A stretch of 9,406 bases of DNA from Ramlibacter sp. (GTDB lineage: Bacteria; Pseudomonadota; Gammaproteobacteria; Burkholderiales; Burkholderiaceae_C). The translations under genes and the position numbers were made by a program. The DNA lies in contig JAJAZH010000143.1 in assembly GCA_026785815.1 (NCBI GenBank), positions 1 through 9,406 on the forward strand, in the 5' to 3' direction. The stretch's first letter is position 1; each line of letters starts with the position of its first letter. The notes under the pieces are model-generated. The model saw only the letters and a list, made by a program, of their open reading frames with translations. It was not told the DNA's origin and ran no database searches. Of this stretch, positions 1 to 5,678 are shown piece after piece.

Positions 1-213
1 CTTCAGTTTGGCGGTGAGCAACTCGCGCAGCGCCGGTTCGTGCTGGCGTAGCTCTTCGGACAGTCAAAAACTGAGGTCCAGAAAGCGGCTGTTGACCGAT
101 CGGATTTCCAGTCCAAGTCGACCTGGAACGGCGCCTCTCGCCTCGCTACCGGTCGCGGCTGGCCCGGGATTTTGCTGGGCGCTGGCGTAACCGGTCATGC
201 TGTAAACTGGCAT
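1..213 (-). pseudogene. yicC: YicC family protein, N-terminal part, with in-frame stop
   Basis: The visible 71 codons read like the YicC/YloC N-terminus: MPVYSMTGYAS at residues 1-11, EIRSVNSRFLDLSF at about 36-49, then after a stop LSEELRQHEPALRELL. YicC proteins are RNase-associated; the E. coli member is linked to turnover of the small RNA RyhB. ATG at 213-211 was chosen because AGAAGAAG lies just upstream on the minus strand and it supplies the residues before SMTGYA that family members carry. An internal ATG at 198-196 is the alternative. Codon 50 is TGA (minus strand, plus 64-66) where the family has arginine (E. coli: YFRLPEQ, from memory), so a single C-to-T change of CGA would explain it. 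The frame is the same on both sides, so it is a nonsense change, not a frameshift. The gene runs off the window edge, so a sequencing error near a contig end is possible. It is divergent from the kinase gene. Confidence 0.8.
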
Positions 214-251
214 CGAGACTTCTTCTATTCAGTAAGTGACGGGATTGCCAG

Positions 252-285
252 AGAATAACCGGGTCGGCTTGCAGACCCGGATTCT
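252..285 (+). promoter_or_regulatory. Leader hairpin just upstream of the kinase start
   Basis: A perfect 7-bp stem CCGGGTC (259-265) / GACCCGG (274-280) has an 8-base loop. It extends through a two-A bulge (257-258) by five more pairs, AGAAT (252-256) with ATTCT (281-285). It ends six bases before the kinase ATG. No clear Shine-Dalgarno sequence exists there; the only GGA (279-281) lies in the 3' arm. The structure is seen directly. A role in limiting translation of the kinase is inference. It has no T-run, so it is not a typical terminator. Confidence 0.5.
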
Positions 286-291
286 TAAATT

Positions 292-1305
292 ATGTCAAAG
301 GTCAAACCAGCGCCGCTTCCCCCCGATACCGTCATTGGCGGCTATCGCGTGGTGCGCAAGCTTTCGGCGGGTGGGTTTGGCGTGGTCTACCTTGCTGTTG
401 ACAATGAAGGACAGCAGGTTGCCGTCAAGGAATACCTGCCGTCTTCGCTGGCGAGTCGGGCTCCGGGCGAACTGCTGCCGCAGGTGCAGGCCGAAAAACT
501 GTCGCTGTACCGTCTCGGCCTGAAGAGCTTTTTCGAAGAAGGCCGCTCGCTGGCGCAGATCTCGCATGCCTCCGTGGTGAGCGTGCTGAATTTCTTCCGC
601 GAGAACGAGACGGTGTACATGGTGATGAACTACCTGGAGGGGGGAACCCTGCAGGATTTCATCATCACCGCCCGCGAGCTGAAGAAGCAGAAGGTCTTTC
701 GCGAATCGACAATCCGTTCGCTGTTCGACGAAATCTTGCGCGGCTTGCGCATCGTCCACCAGCACAAGATGCTGCACCTGGACATCAAGCCGGCCAATAT
801 TTTCATCACCGACGACAACAAGGCCGTGATGATCGATTTCGGCGCCGCCCGCGAAGTGCTGTCCAAGGAAGGCAATTTCATCCGTCCGATGTACACGCCC
901 GGCTTCGCCGCGCCCGAGATGTACCGTCGCGACTCGTCGATGGGCCCATGGACCGACATCTACGCGATCGGCGCCTGCATCTACGCGACCATGCAGGGCT
1001 ATCCTCCGAATGACGCCCCCCAGCGGCTCGAAAAAGACCGCCTGGCACTGGCCCTGTCGCGGCTGCGCGGTGTTTATTCGGACAACTTGATCGAGGTGGT
1101 GGAGTGGTGCATGTCGCTCGACCCGCTGTCGCGCCCGCAGTCGGTGTTCGCCTTGCAGAAGGAATTGAGCCGCGAGGGCGAGCGCCGTTACACCAAGCTG
1201 TCGGTGGGCGAGAAGATGCGGCTGCAATTCGACAACATGGTCTCGGACACCAAGAAGAACGTGAAGCGCGCCGCAACCGGCTTCGGCGGAGTGAAGGCGA
1301 AATGA
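292..1305 (+). CDS. Serine/threonine protein kinase (Hanks type), cytosolic
   Basis: A 337-residue eukaryotic-like kinase that would phosphorylate Ser/Thr on cytosolic proteins. The catalytic landmarks are present in order: glycine-rich loop SAGGFGVVY (25-33), the ATP-anchoring lysine in VAVKEYLP (K46), a candidate helix-C glutamate near E83, the catalytic loop HLDIKPANI (162-170, D164 and N169), DFG (182-184), APE (207-209), TDIYAIG (221-227) and the late arginine in LSRPQS (R281). The first glycine of the loop is Ser25, and HLD replaces HRD, so it is a non-RD kinase, less likely to need activation-loop phosphorylation. A basic tail follows about residue 290. I see no membrane segment or extracellular sensor domain, unlike PknB. 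An in-frame TAA two codons upstream makes ATG 292 the first possible start. It is followed directly by a PP2C phosphatase, the usual kinase/phosphatase pair. Its substrates are unknown. Confidence 0.93.
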   Translation: MSKVKPAPLPPDTVIGGYRVVRKLSAGGFGVVYLAVDNEGQQVAVKEYLPSSLASRAPGELLPQVQAEKLSLYRLGLKSFFEEGRSLAQISHASVVSVLNFFRENETVYMVMNYLEGGTLQDFIITARELKKQKVFRESTIRSLFDEILRGLRIVHQHKMLHLDIKPANIFITDDNKAVMIDFGAAREVLSKEGNFIRPMYTPGFAAPEMYRRDSSMGPWTDIYAIGACIYATMQGYPPNDAPQRLEKDRLALALSRLRGVYSDNLIEVVEWCMSLDPLSRPQSVFALQKELSREGERRYTKLSVGEKMRLQFDNMVSDTKKNVKRAATGFGGVKAK

Positions 1306-1385
1306 TGGACCCTCGCTCATCGACGTTGCGTGTCGCCCGGGGTGGCTGCTGCCTGGTCGAGCGGGCGCAGGGGCTGGTGCAATGA
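1302..1385 (+). CDS. 27-codon mini-ORF linking kinase and phosphatase genes
   Basis: ATG at 1302 overlaps the kinase stop as ATGA (1302-1305), and its TGA at 1383-1385 overlaps the phosphatase start as ATGA (1382-1385). GGAG at 1288-1291 lies ten bases before its start, a reasonable ribosome site. The peptide begins MMDPRSSTLRVARGG and is basic, with two adjacent cysteines; I recognise no family. The simplest reading is a translational bridge: ribosomes ending the kinase restart here and end on the phosphatase start, coupling the two yields. It could also be chance in a short gap, since the phosphatase has its own weak AGGGG about eight bases before its ATG. Whether the peptide accumulates cannot be judged. 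Confidence 0.25.
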   Translation: MMDPRSSTLRVARGGCCLVERAQGLVQ

Positions 1386-2284
1386 AATTTTCCGTGTTCC
1401 AGATCAGCCGCAAGGGCGGGCGCGAAAAGAACGAAGACCGCATGGGCTATTGCTACACGCGCGAATCGGGCTTGTTCGTGCTGGCCGATGGCATGGGCGG
1501 CCATCCGGAAGGCGAGGTTGCCGCCCAGCTGGCGCTGCAGACCATCTCCGCGCTGTACCAGAAGGAAGCCCGGCCGGTCGTCGGTGACGTCACCGAGTTC
1601 CTGGCCACTTCGCTGACAGCGGCGCATCACCAGATCATTCGCTATGCCAGCGAAAAAGGCATGCTCGACACGCCGCGGACCACGCTGGTGGCGGCGGTGG
1701 TCCAGAGCGGCTCGGCGACCTGGGTCCATTGCGGCGATTCGCGCCTGTACGTCGTGCGCGACGGCGAGTTGCTGACCCGGACCCGCGATCACTCGTACCT
1801 GGAGCAGCAAAGCGCTGGCGTGATCCGGATGGACCGGATCAACCGCAACATCCTGTTCACCTGCCTGGGCTCGCCGACCAAACCGGTGTTCGACGTCACC
1901 GGCCCGATCGTGCTGCAGCAGGGCGACAAGATCCTGCTGTGTTCCGACGGCCTGTGGGGCAGCCTGAACGACGTCGACATCGTCCGCCACTTGAGCACCC
2001 AGTCGGTTTCCGACGCAGTGCCCGACCTGGTCGAAATGGCACTGCGCAACGGCGGCGACCACTCCGACAACGTCACGGTGATCGCTTTCGAATGGGAAAC
2101 GCCGGACAGCTTCGAATCGACGCGCGGCATCTCCACTGACAGCATCAGCGACGGCGTCTTTGCCTCCACCATCCAGGCCGGCGTGCTCGACACCATGGTC
2201 GAGGATCTCGACGACGCCGCCATCGAGCGCTCGATCGCCGAGATCAACGAGGCCATCCGCCGGTCCGCCGCGCGCAAGACTTGA
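1382..2284 (+). CDS. PP2C-type (PPM) serine/threonine protein phosphatase
   Basis: A 300-residue metal-dependent phosphatase, the expected antagonist of the upstream kinase. PPM motifs are present in order: NED (17-19), VLADGMGGH (33-41, D36), TTLVAAVV (100-107), GDSRLYVV (118-125), RDHS (136-138 region), SDGLWGSL (188-195, D189) and DNVTVI (229-234, D229). The acidic residues that hold the two Mn/Mg ions (D19, D36, D189, D229) are therefore intact. The catalytic domain ends near residue 240. About 60 further residues form a Ser/Thr-rich then acidic stretch and a predicted helix that I do not recognise. No signal peptide or membrane segment is seen, so it should act in the cytosol with the kinase. 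The ATG at 1382 is preceded by AGGGG and overlaps the end of the mini-ORF. The downstream gap to rph is 75 bases, without a convincing terminator. Confidence 0.92.
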   Translation: MKFSVFQISRKGGREKNEDRMGYCYTRESGLFVLADGMGGHPEGEVAAQLALQTISALYQKEARPVVGDVTEFLATSLTAAHHQIIRYASEKGMLDTPRTTLVAAVVQSGSATWVHCGDSRLYVVRDGELLTRTRDHSYLEQQSAGVIRMDRINRNILFTCLGSPTKPVFDVTGPIVLQQGDKILLCSDGLWGSLNDVDIVRHLSTQSVSDAVPDLVEMALRNGGDHSDNVTVIAFEWETPDSFESTRGISTDSISDGVFASTIQAGVLDTMVEDLDDAAIERSIAEINEAIRRSAARKT

Positions 2285-2359
2285 GGACCGTGCGGGACAG
2301 ATCAAGAATTGCGGAGCAACTCTGCTCTGACCTCAACTGACTTTTTTCCCGGATCGAAG

Positions 2360-3088
2360 ATGACTGAATTCGTGCGTAGCGGCGGCCGTGCCGCAGACCA
2401 GTTGCGCCCGGTGCGCATCACCCGGGGCTACACCATCCATGCCGAAGGCTCGGTGCTGATCGAGTTCGGCGACACCAAGGTGCTCTGCACTGCCTCGGTC
2501 GAAGAGAAGGTGCCGCCGCACAAGCGGGGCAGCGGCGAAGGCTGGGTGACCGCCGAATACGGCATGCTGCCGCGCGCCACGCACACCCGGGGCGACCGTG
2601 AAGCCGCTCGCGGCAAGCAGAGCGGCCGCACCCAGGAAATCCAGCGACTGATCGGCCGCTCGATGCGGGGCGTGTTCAACCTCAAGACGCTGGGCGAGCG
2701 GACGATCCAGCTCGATTGCGACGTGCTGCAGGCCGACGGCGGCACCCGCACGGCGGCCATCACCGGCGCCTTCGTCGCGTCCATGGATGCGGTCGCCAAG
2801 CTGATGGCGCAGGGCAAACTTGCGGCGACTCCCATCATCGGCGCGGTGGCGGCCGTGTCGGTCGGCATCGTCCAGGGCACACCACTGCTCGACCTCGAAT
2901 ACATCGAGGACGTCGGCTGCGACACCGACATGAACGTGGTGATGACCGGCCAGGGCCATTTCGTCGAGGTGCAGGGCACGGCCGAAGGAGCGGCGTTCAC
3001 CCGCAAGGAAATGGACGAGCTGTTGCGGCTGGCCGAAAAAGGCATCGCCGAACTGGTCCGGCTGCAACGCGACGCGCTGCAGGCTTGA
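2360..3088 (+). CDS. rph: Ribonuclease PH
   Basis: A 242-residue phosphorolytic 3'-5' exoribonuclease that trims the 3' ends of tRNA precursors, releasing nucleoside diphosphates; the family works as a hexamer. E. coli RNase PH is about 238 residues. The start SGGRAADQLRPVRITRGY, the segment HTRGDREAARGKQSGRTQEIQ (roughly 75-95, with the phosphate-binding arginine region), the family signature LQADGGTRTAAITG (123-136), EYIEDVGCDTDMNVVMTG (180-197, with metal/catalytic aspartates) and EVQGTAEG (203-210) are all present. ATG 2360 was chosen because it gives the family N-terminus MTEFVRSGGR and follows GGA and GAAG. A TTG at 2309 would add 17 residues that look non-conserved. It continues the kinase/phosphatase operon, or has its own weak promoter, and is 37 bases from rdgB. 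Confidence 0.96.
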   Translation: MTEFVRSGGRAADQLRPVRITRGYTIHAEGSVLIEFGDTKVLCTASVEEKVPPHKRGSGEGWVTAEYGMLPRATHTRGDREAARGKQSGRTQEIQRLIGRSMRGVFNLKTLGERTIQLDCDVLQADGGTRTAAITGAFVASMDAVAKLMAQGKLAATPIIGAVAAVSVGIVQGTPLLDLEYIEDVGCDTDMNVVMTGQGHFVEVQGTAEGAAFTRKEMDELLRLAEKGIAELVRLQRDALQA

Positions 3089-3125
3089 CGACCGCACCGG
3101 GCCTGTCGGGTGCCCAGGAGCCAAG

Positions 3126-3734
3126 ATGACGTTCAAACTGGTCCTTGCCTCCAACAACCAGGGCAAGCTGGCGGAACTGCAGGCCCTGCTTGCGCCGTTG
3201 GGGATCGAGCTGGTGCGGCAGGCCGATCTCGGCGTTCCTGAGGCCGACGAGCCGTTTCGCACCTTCGTCGAAAACGCGCTTGCCAAGGCGCGTCATGCAT
3301 CGCAACACACCGGCCTGCCGGCGCTGGCGGACGACGCCGGCTTGTGCGTCGATGCGTTCGGCGGCTTGCCGGGCGTCGACACCGCTTTCTACGCCACCCG
3401 GTTCGGCTTCGAAAAGGGCGACGACAACAACGTGCGCGCTTTGCTCGAACAGATGGCGGATGTGGCGAATCGTCGGGCCGCGCTGATCAGCACGCTGGTC
3501 GCGGTGCGTTCGCCGCAGGATCCTGAGCCACTGATCGCGGTCGGGCGCGTGGCTGGAGAAATCACGCGCAAGCCGGTGGGAAGCAACGGCTTCGGCTTCG
3601 ATCCGGTCATGTTCATCCCGCGATTCGGCCAGACCTTCGCGCAGCTTCCGGTGGCGGTGAAGAATGCGAACAGCCACCGTGGCCTGGCCGCCCGCCAGAT
3701 GCTGGAGCTGATGCGCGAGAGGTGGGCGACTTGA
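3126..3734 (+). CDS. rdgB: Non-canonical purine NTP pyrophosphatase (RdgB/HAM1)
   Basis: A 202-residue house-cleaning enzyme that hydrolyses dITP, ITP and XTP to monophosphates plus pyrophosphate, keeping deaminated purines out of DNA and RNA. Family motifs seen: LASNNQGKLAEL (7-18), FVENALAKARHA (47-58, E49), LADDAGLCVDAFGGLPGV (67-84, with the catalytic aspartate pair D69-D70), GSNGFGFDP (152-160) and KNANSHRG (179-186). The usual SARYA after PGV is DTAFYA, which I recall as common in Comamonadaceae, so it is not a defect. Length is normal. AGGAG at 3116-3120, five bases before the ATG, fixes the start. Its stop overlaps the preferred hemW start by four bases (TTGA). Confidence 0.96.
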   Translation: MTFKLVLASNNQGKLAELQALLAPLGIELVRQADLGVPEADEPFRTFVENALAKARHASQHTGLPALADDAGLCVDAFGGLPGVDTAFYATRFGFEKGDDNNVRALLEQMADVANRRAALISTLVAVRSPQDPEPLIAVGRVAGEITRKPVGSNGFGFDPVMFIPRFGQTFAQLPVAVKNANSHRGLAARQMLELMRERWAT

Positions 3735-4957
3735 TCCCCCTCGTTGCGCAAGCGTCGGCGCACCAGGCTGCGCCCAGGGACATCCAGCACTCGATGCGGC
3801 CAGGGACGCTGCAGTTGCCTGCGATGCCTCCGCTGTCGCTTTATGTTCATCTGCCCTGGTGCATCCGCAAGTGCCCGTATTGCGACTTCAACTCGCACGA
3901 AGTCGTCGGTGAGCTGCCCGAGCGACGCTACATCGATGCCGTGGTGGCGGACCTGGAGCAGGCCTTGCCGCTGGTGTGGGGCCGGACGATCCACAGCGTC
4001 TTCATCGGCGGCGGCACGCCCAGCCTGTTTTCTGCGCAAAGCATCGACCGGCTGTTGGGCGACATCCGCGCGCGCATGAAGCTCACGCCCGATTGCGAAG
4101 TCACGCTGGAGGCCAACCCCGGCACCTTCGAGACCGACCGCTTTCGCGCCTTCCGCGGCGCCGGGGTGACCCGCCTTTCCATTGGCGTGCAGAGCTTCAA
4201 CGACGATCATCTGAAAGCTCTGGGCCGGGTGCACGACCGGCAGCAGGCGATCGCGGCAGTGCAGGAGGCAGCGCAGGCCTTCGACACCTACAACCTGGAC
4301 ATCATGTATGCGTTGCCCGGCCAGAGCATGGCGCAGCTGGAAAACGACATGGCGACCGCGTTGGCGATGGCGCCGCCGCACATTTCGATCTACCACCTGA
4401 CGATCGAGCCCAATACGTACTTCGCCAAATTCCCGCCCCTGATCCCGCAGGACGACGACGCCTATGCAATGCTGGACCGGATCACCGAGATGACGGCGCG
4501 CGCGGGCCTGGAGCGATATGAAGTGTCCGCTTATGCGAAGCCCGGTCACCAGTGCTGGCACAACCTCAATTACTGGCAGTTCGGCGATTACCTGGGCGTG
4601 GGCGCGGGCGCCCACAGCAAGCTCAGTTTCGCCCACCGCGTGGTGCGCCAAGTGCGGTTCCGCGAACCACGGCTCTACATGGAGCGCGCGCTGGCCGGCA
4701 ACGCAGTCACGCAGGACCAGGAGGTGGGTCGCACCGAATTGCCGTTCGAGTACATGCTCAATGCGCTGCGGTTGAAAGACGGCTTCGCGCTGCAGGATTT
4801 TTCGGCCCGCACCGGCCTGCCGCTGACGGCGATCCAGAAGCCGCTGGCCGAAGCGCTGGCGAAAGGGCTGATCGAAAGCGACCTGCATCGCGCGAAGCCG
4901 ACGGCTCGGGGCTTTGATTTCCTGAGCGACTTGCAGTCGTTGTTCCTGCCCGGATAG
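3731..4957 (+). CDS. hemW: Heme chaperone HemW (radical SAM)
   Basis: A radical-SAM protein of about 408 residues that binds a 4Fe-4S cluster and heme and is thought to deliver heme to respiratory enzymes. It was long annotated as oxygen-independent coproporphyrinogen oxidase. From the chosen start: PPLSLYVHLPWC leads to the cluster motif C44-x3-C48-x2-C51, then GGGTPS (93-98), EANPGT (127-132), GVQSF (152-156), IEPNT, SAYAKPG and HNLNYW (277-282). This last segment is shared with E. coli HemW. TTG 3731 is preferred because AGAGG (3718-3722) sits eight bases before it and it forms a TTGA overlap with the rdgB stop, typical of coupled translation. GTG 3722 would add three residues but has no spaced ribosome site, and ATG 3794 would remove 21. 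It is the last gene of the run. Confidence 0.94.
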   Translation: MIPLVAQASAHQAAPRDIQHSMRPGTLQLPAMPPLSLYVHLPWCIRKCPYCDFNSHEVVGELPERRYIDAVVADLEQALPLVWGRTIHSVFIGGGTPSLFSAQSIDRLLGDIRARMKLTPDCEVTLEANPGTFETDRFRAFRGAGVTRLSIGVQSFNDDHLKALGRVHDRQQAIAAVQEAAQAFDTYNLDIMYALPGQSMAQLENDMATALAMAPPHISIYHLTIEPNTYFAKFPPLIPQDDDAYAMLDRITEMTARAGLERYEVSAYAKPGHQCWHNLNYWQFGDYLGVGAGAHSKLSFAHRVVRQVRFREPRLYMERALAGNAVTQDQEVGRTELPFEYMLNALRLKDGFALQDFSARTGLPLTAIQKPLAEALAKGLIESDLHRAKPTARGFDFLSDLQSLFLPG

Positions 4958-4965
4958 TTCCCCGG

Positions 4966-4994
4966 TTGCCAGCCCATCAGGGCGCGGACATACT
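4966..4994 (+). promoter_or_regulatory. Sigma70-like promoter for the DUF1080 lipoprotein gene
   Basis: TTGCCA (4966-4971, five of six bases to TTGACA) is followed after exactly 17 bases by CATACT (4989-4994, four of six to TATAAT). Transcription would begin near 5001, giving a short leader that carries AGGAG (5015-5019) five bases before ATG 5025. It lies directly after the hemW stop and suggests that the lipoprotein gene is its own unit. Prediction from the sequence only. Confidence 0.5.
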
Positions 4995-5024
4995 GTTTCT
5001 CCCATACCAAAAACAGGAGACACC

Positions 5025-5639
5025 ATGACGCATTCCAGATTTTTCGCCGGCGTGCTGCTGGCTGCCGCTGCAGTCCTGGCCGGTTGCGGCCTGATGCCAG
5101 GCTCGGGCGGCGGCTGGGTCAGCCTGATCGACGGCAACGCCGGCCTGGAAAACTTCAACCGGATCGGCGAGGCCAACTGGCGAGCCGAAGGTGGCGCGAT
5201 CGTTGCCGACAAGGGAGCCGCCGGCTATCTGGTGACCAAAAAGTCGTACAAGGATTTCGAGCTGCGCGCCGAGTTCTGGGCCGAGTCGACCACCAACAGC
5301 GGCATCTTCATCCGCTCTGCCAATCCGGCCAAGATCGAAGCCGCCACTTCGTATGAAGTGAACATCTTCGACCAGCGTCCGGATCCGACCTACGGCACCG
5401 GCGCCATCGTCGATGTCGCTCGAGTGGTTCCGATGCCCAAGGCAGGCGGCCGCTGGAATGTCTACGAGGTGACCGCCAGGGGACCGCAGCTGATCGTGGT
5501 GCTCAACGGCGTGCAGACAGTCAACGTGCAGCACAGCAAGTTCGCAGAGGGTCCGTTCGCCCTGCAGTACGCGCCCGGCGCCAACAACGCACCGGGCGGC
5601 GCCATCAAGTGGCGCAAGCTGCAGATCCGGGAACTGTAG
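5025..5639 (+). CDS. Lipoprotein with DUF1080 / 3-keto-disaccharide hydrolase domain
   Basis: A 204-residue secreted lipoprotein. The N-terminus has one basic residue, a hydrophobic stretch (7-19) and the lipobox LAGC ending at C21. Glycine at +2 gives no inner-membrane retention signal, so outer-membrane anchoring is likely. The rest matches the DUF1080 family (Pfam PF06439, concanavalin-like fold): GWVSLIDG (30-37), GLENFNRIGEANWR (40-53), KDFELRAEFW (76-85), NSGIFIRS (91-98), YEVNIFDQ (110-117), GRWNVYEV (142-149), and a C-terminal KWRKLQIREL typical of the domain's last strand. Some family members act on 3-keto-glycosides, but the substrate here cannot be read from the sequence, and no oxidoreductase partner lies nearby. 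AGGAG five bases upstream supports the start. It converges on the protease gene across a 25-base gap with a hairpin. Confidence 0.85.
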   Translation: MTHSRFFAGVLLAAAAVLAGCGLMPGSGGGWVSLIDGNAGLENFNRIGEANWRAEGGAIVADKGAAGYLVTKKSYKDFELRAEFWAESTTNSGIFIRSANPAKIEAATSYEVNIFDQRPDPTYGTGAIVDVARVVPMPKAGGRWNVYEVTARGPQLIVVLNGVQTVNVQHSKFAEGPFALQYAPGANNAPGGAIKWRKLQIREL

Positions 5640-5657
5640 CAATCCACCCCGCGGGCC

Positions 5658-5678
5658 GGACGACCTATTGCGTCGTCC
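5658..5678. terminator. Hairpin between convergent genes, possible shared terminator
   Basis: A perfect 7-bp inverted repeat GGACGAC (5658-5664) / GTCGTCC (5672-5678) encloses a 7-base loop. It begins 18 bases after the DUF1080 gene's stop and spans the stop codon of the minus-strand protease gene (5665-5667). Neither side has a T-run, so intrinsic termination would be weak; it could instead protect 3' ends. The structure is symmetric and would form in both transcripts. Confidence 0.4.

Noticed and set aside
295..1443. Long open frame on the minus strand opposite the kinase (also 878-2305 and 3389-5212 minus, up to about 600 codons)
   Set aside because: These are antisense shadows of well-identified genes in G+C-rich DNA. 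They have no family motifs, are rich in Arg/His/Ala/Gln, and lie across several plus-strand genes.
2281..2309. Possible promoter for rph: TTGAGG, 17 bases, AAGAAT
   Set aside because: Both hexamers match the consensus at only four of six positions and the first lies in the phosphatase stop region. It is not distinguishable from chance.
2314..2347. Possible terminator between phosphatase and rph: GAGCA/TGCTC stem followed by TTTTTT
   Set aside because: The stem is only five pairs and the T-run starts about 14 bases after it, too far for an intrinsic terminator.
4972..4983. GCCC-ATCA-GGGC hairpin after hemW as a terminator
   Set aside because: It has four pairs only and no T-run, and it falls in the spacer of a better-supported promoter.
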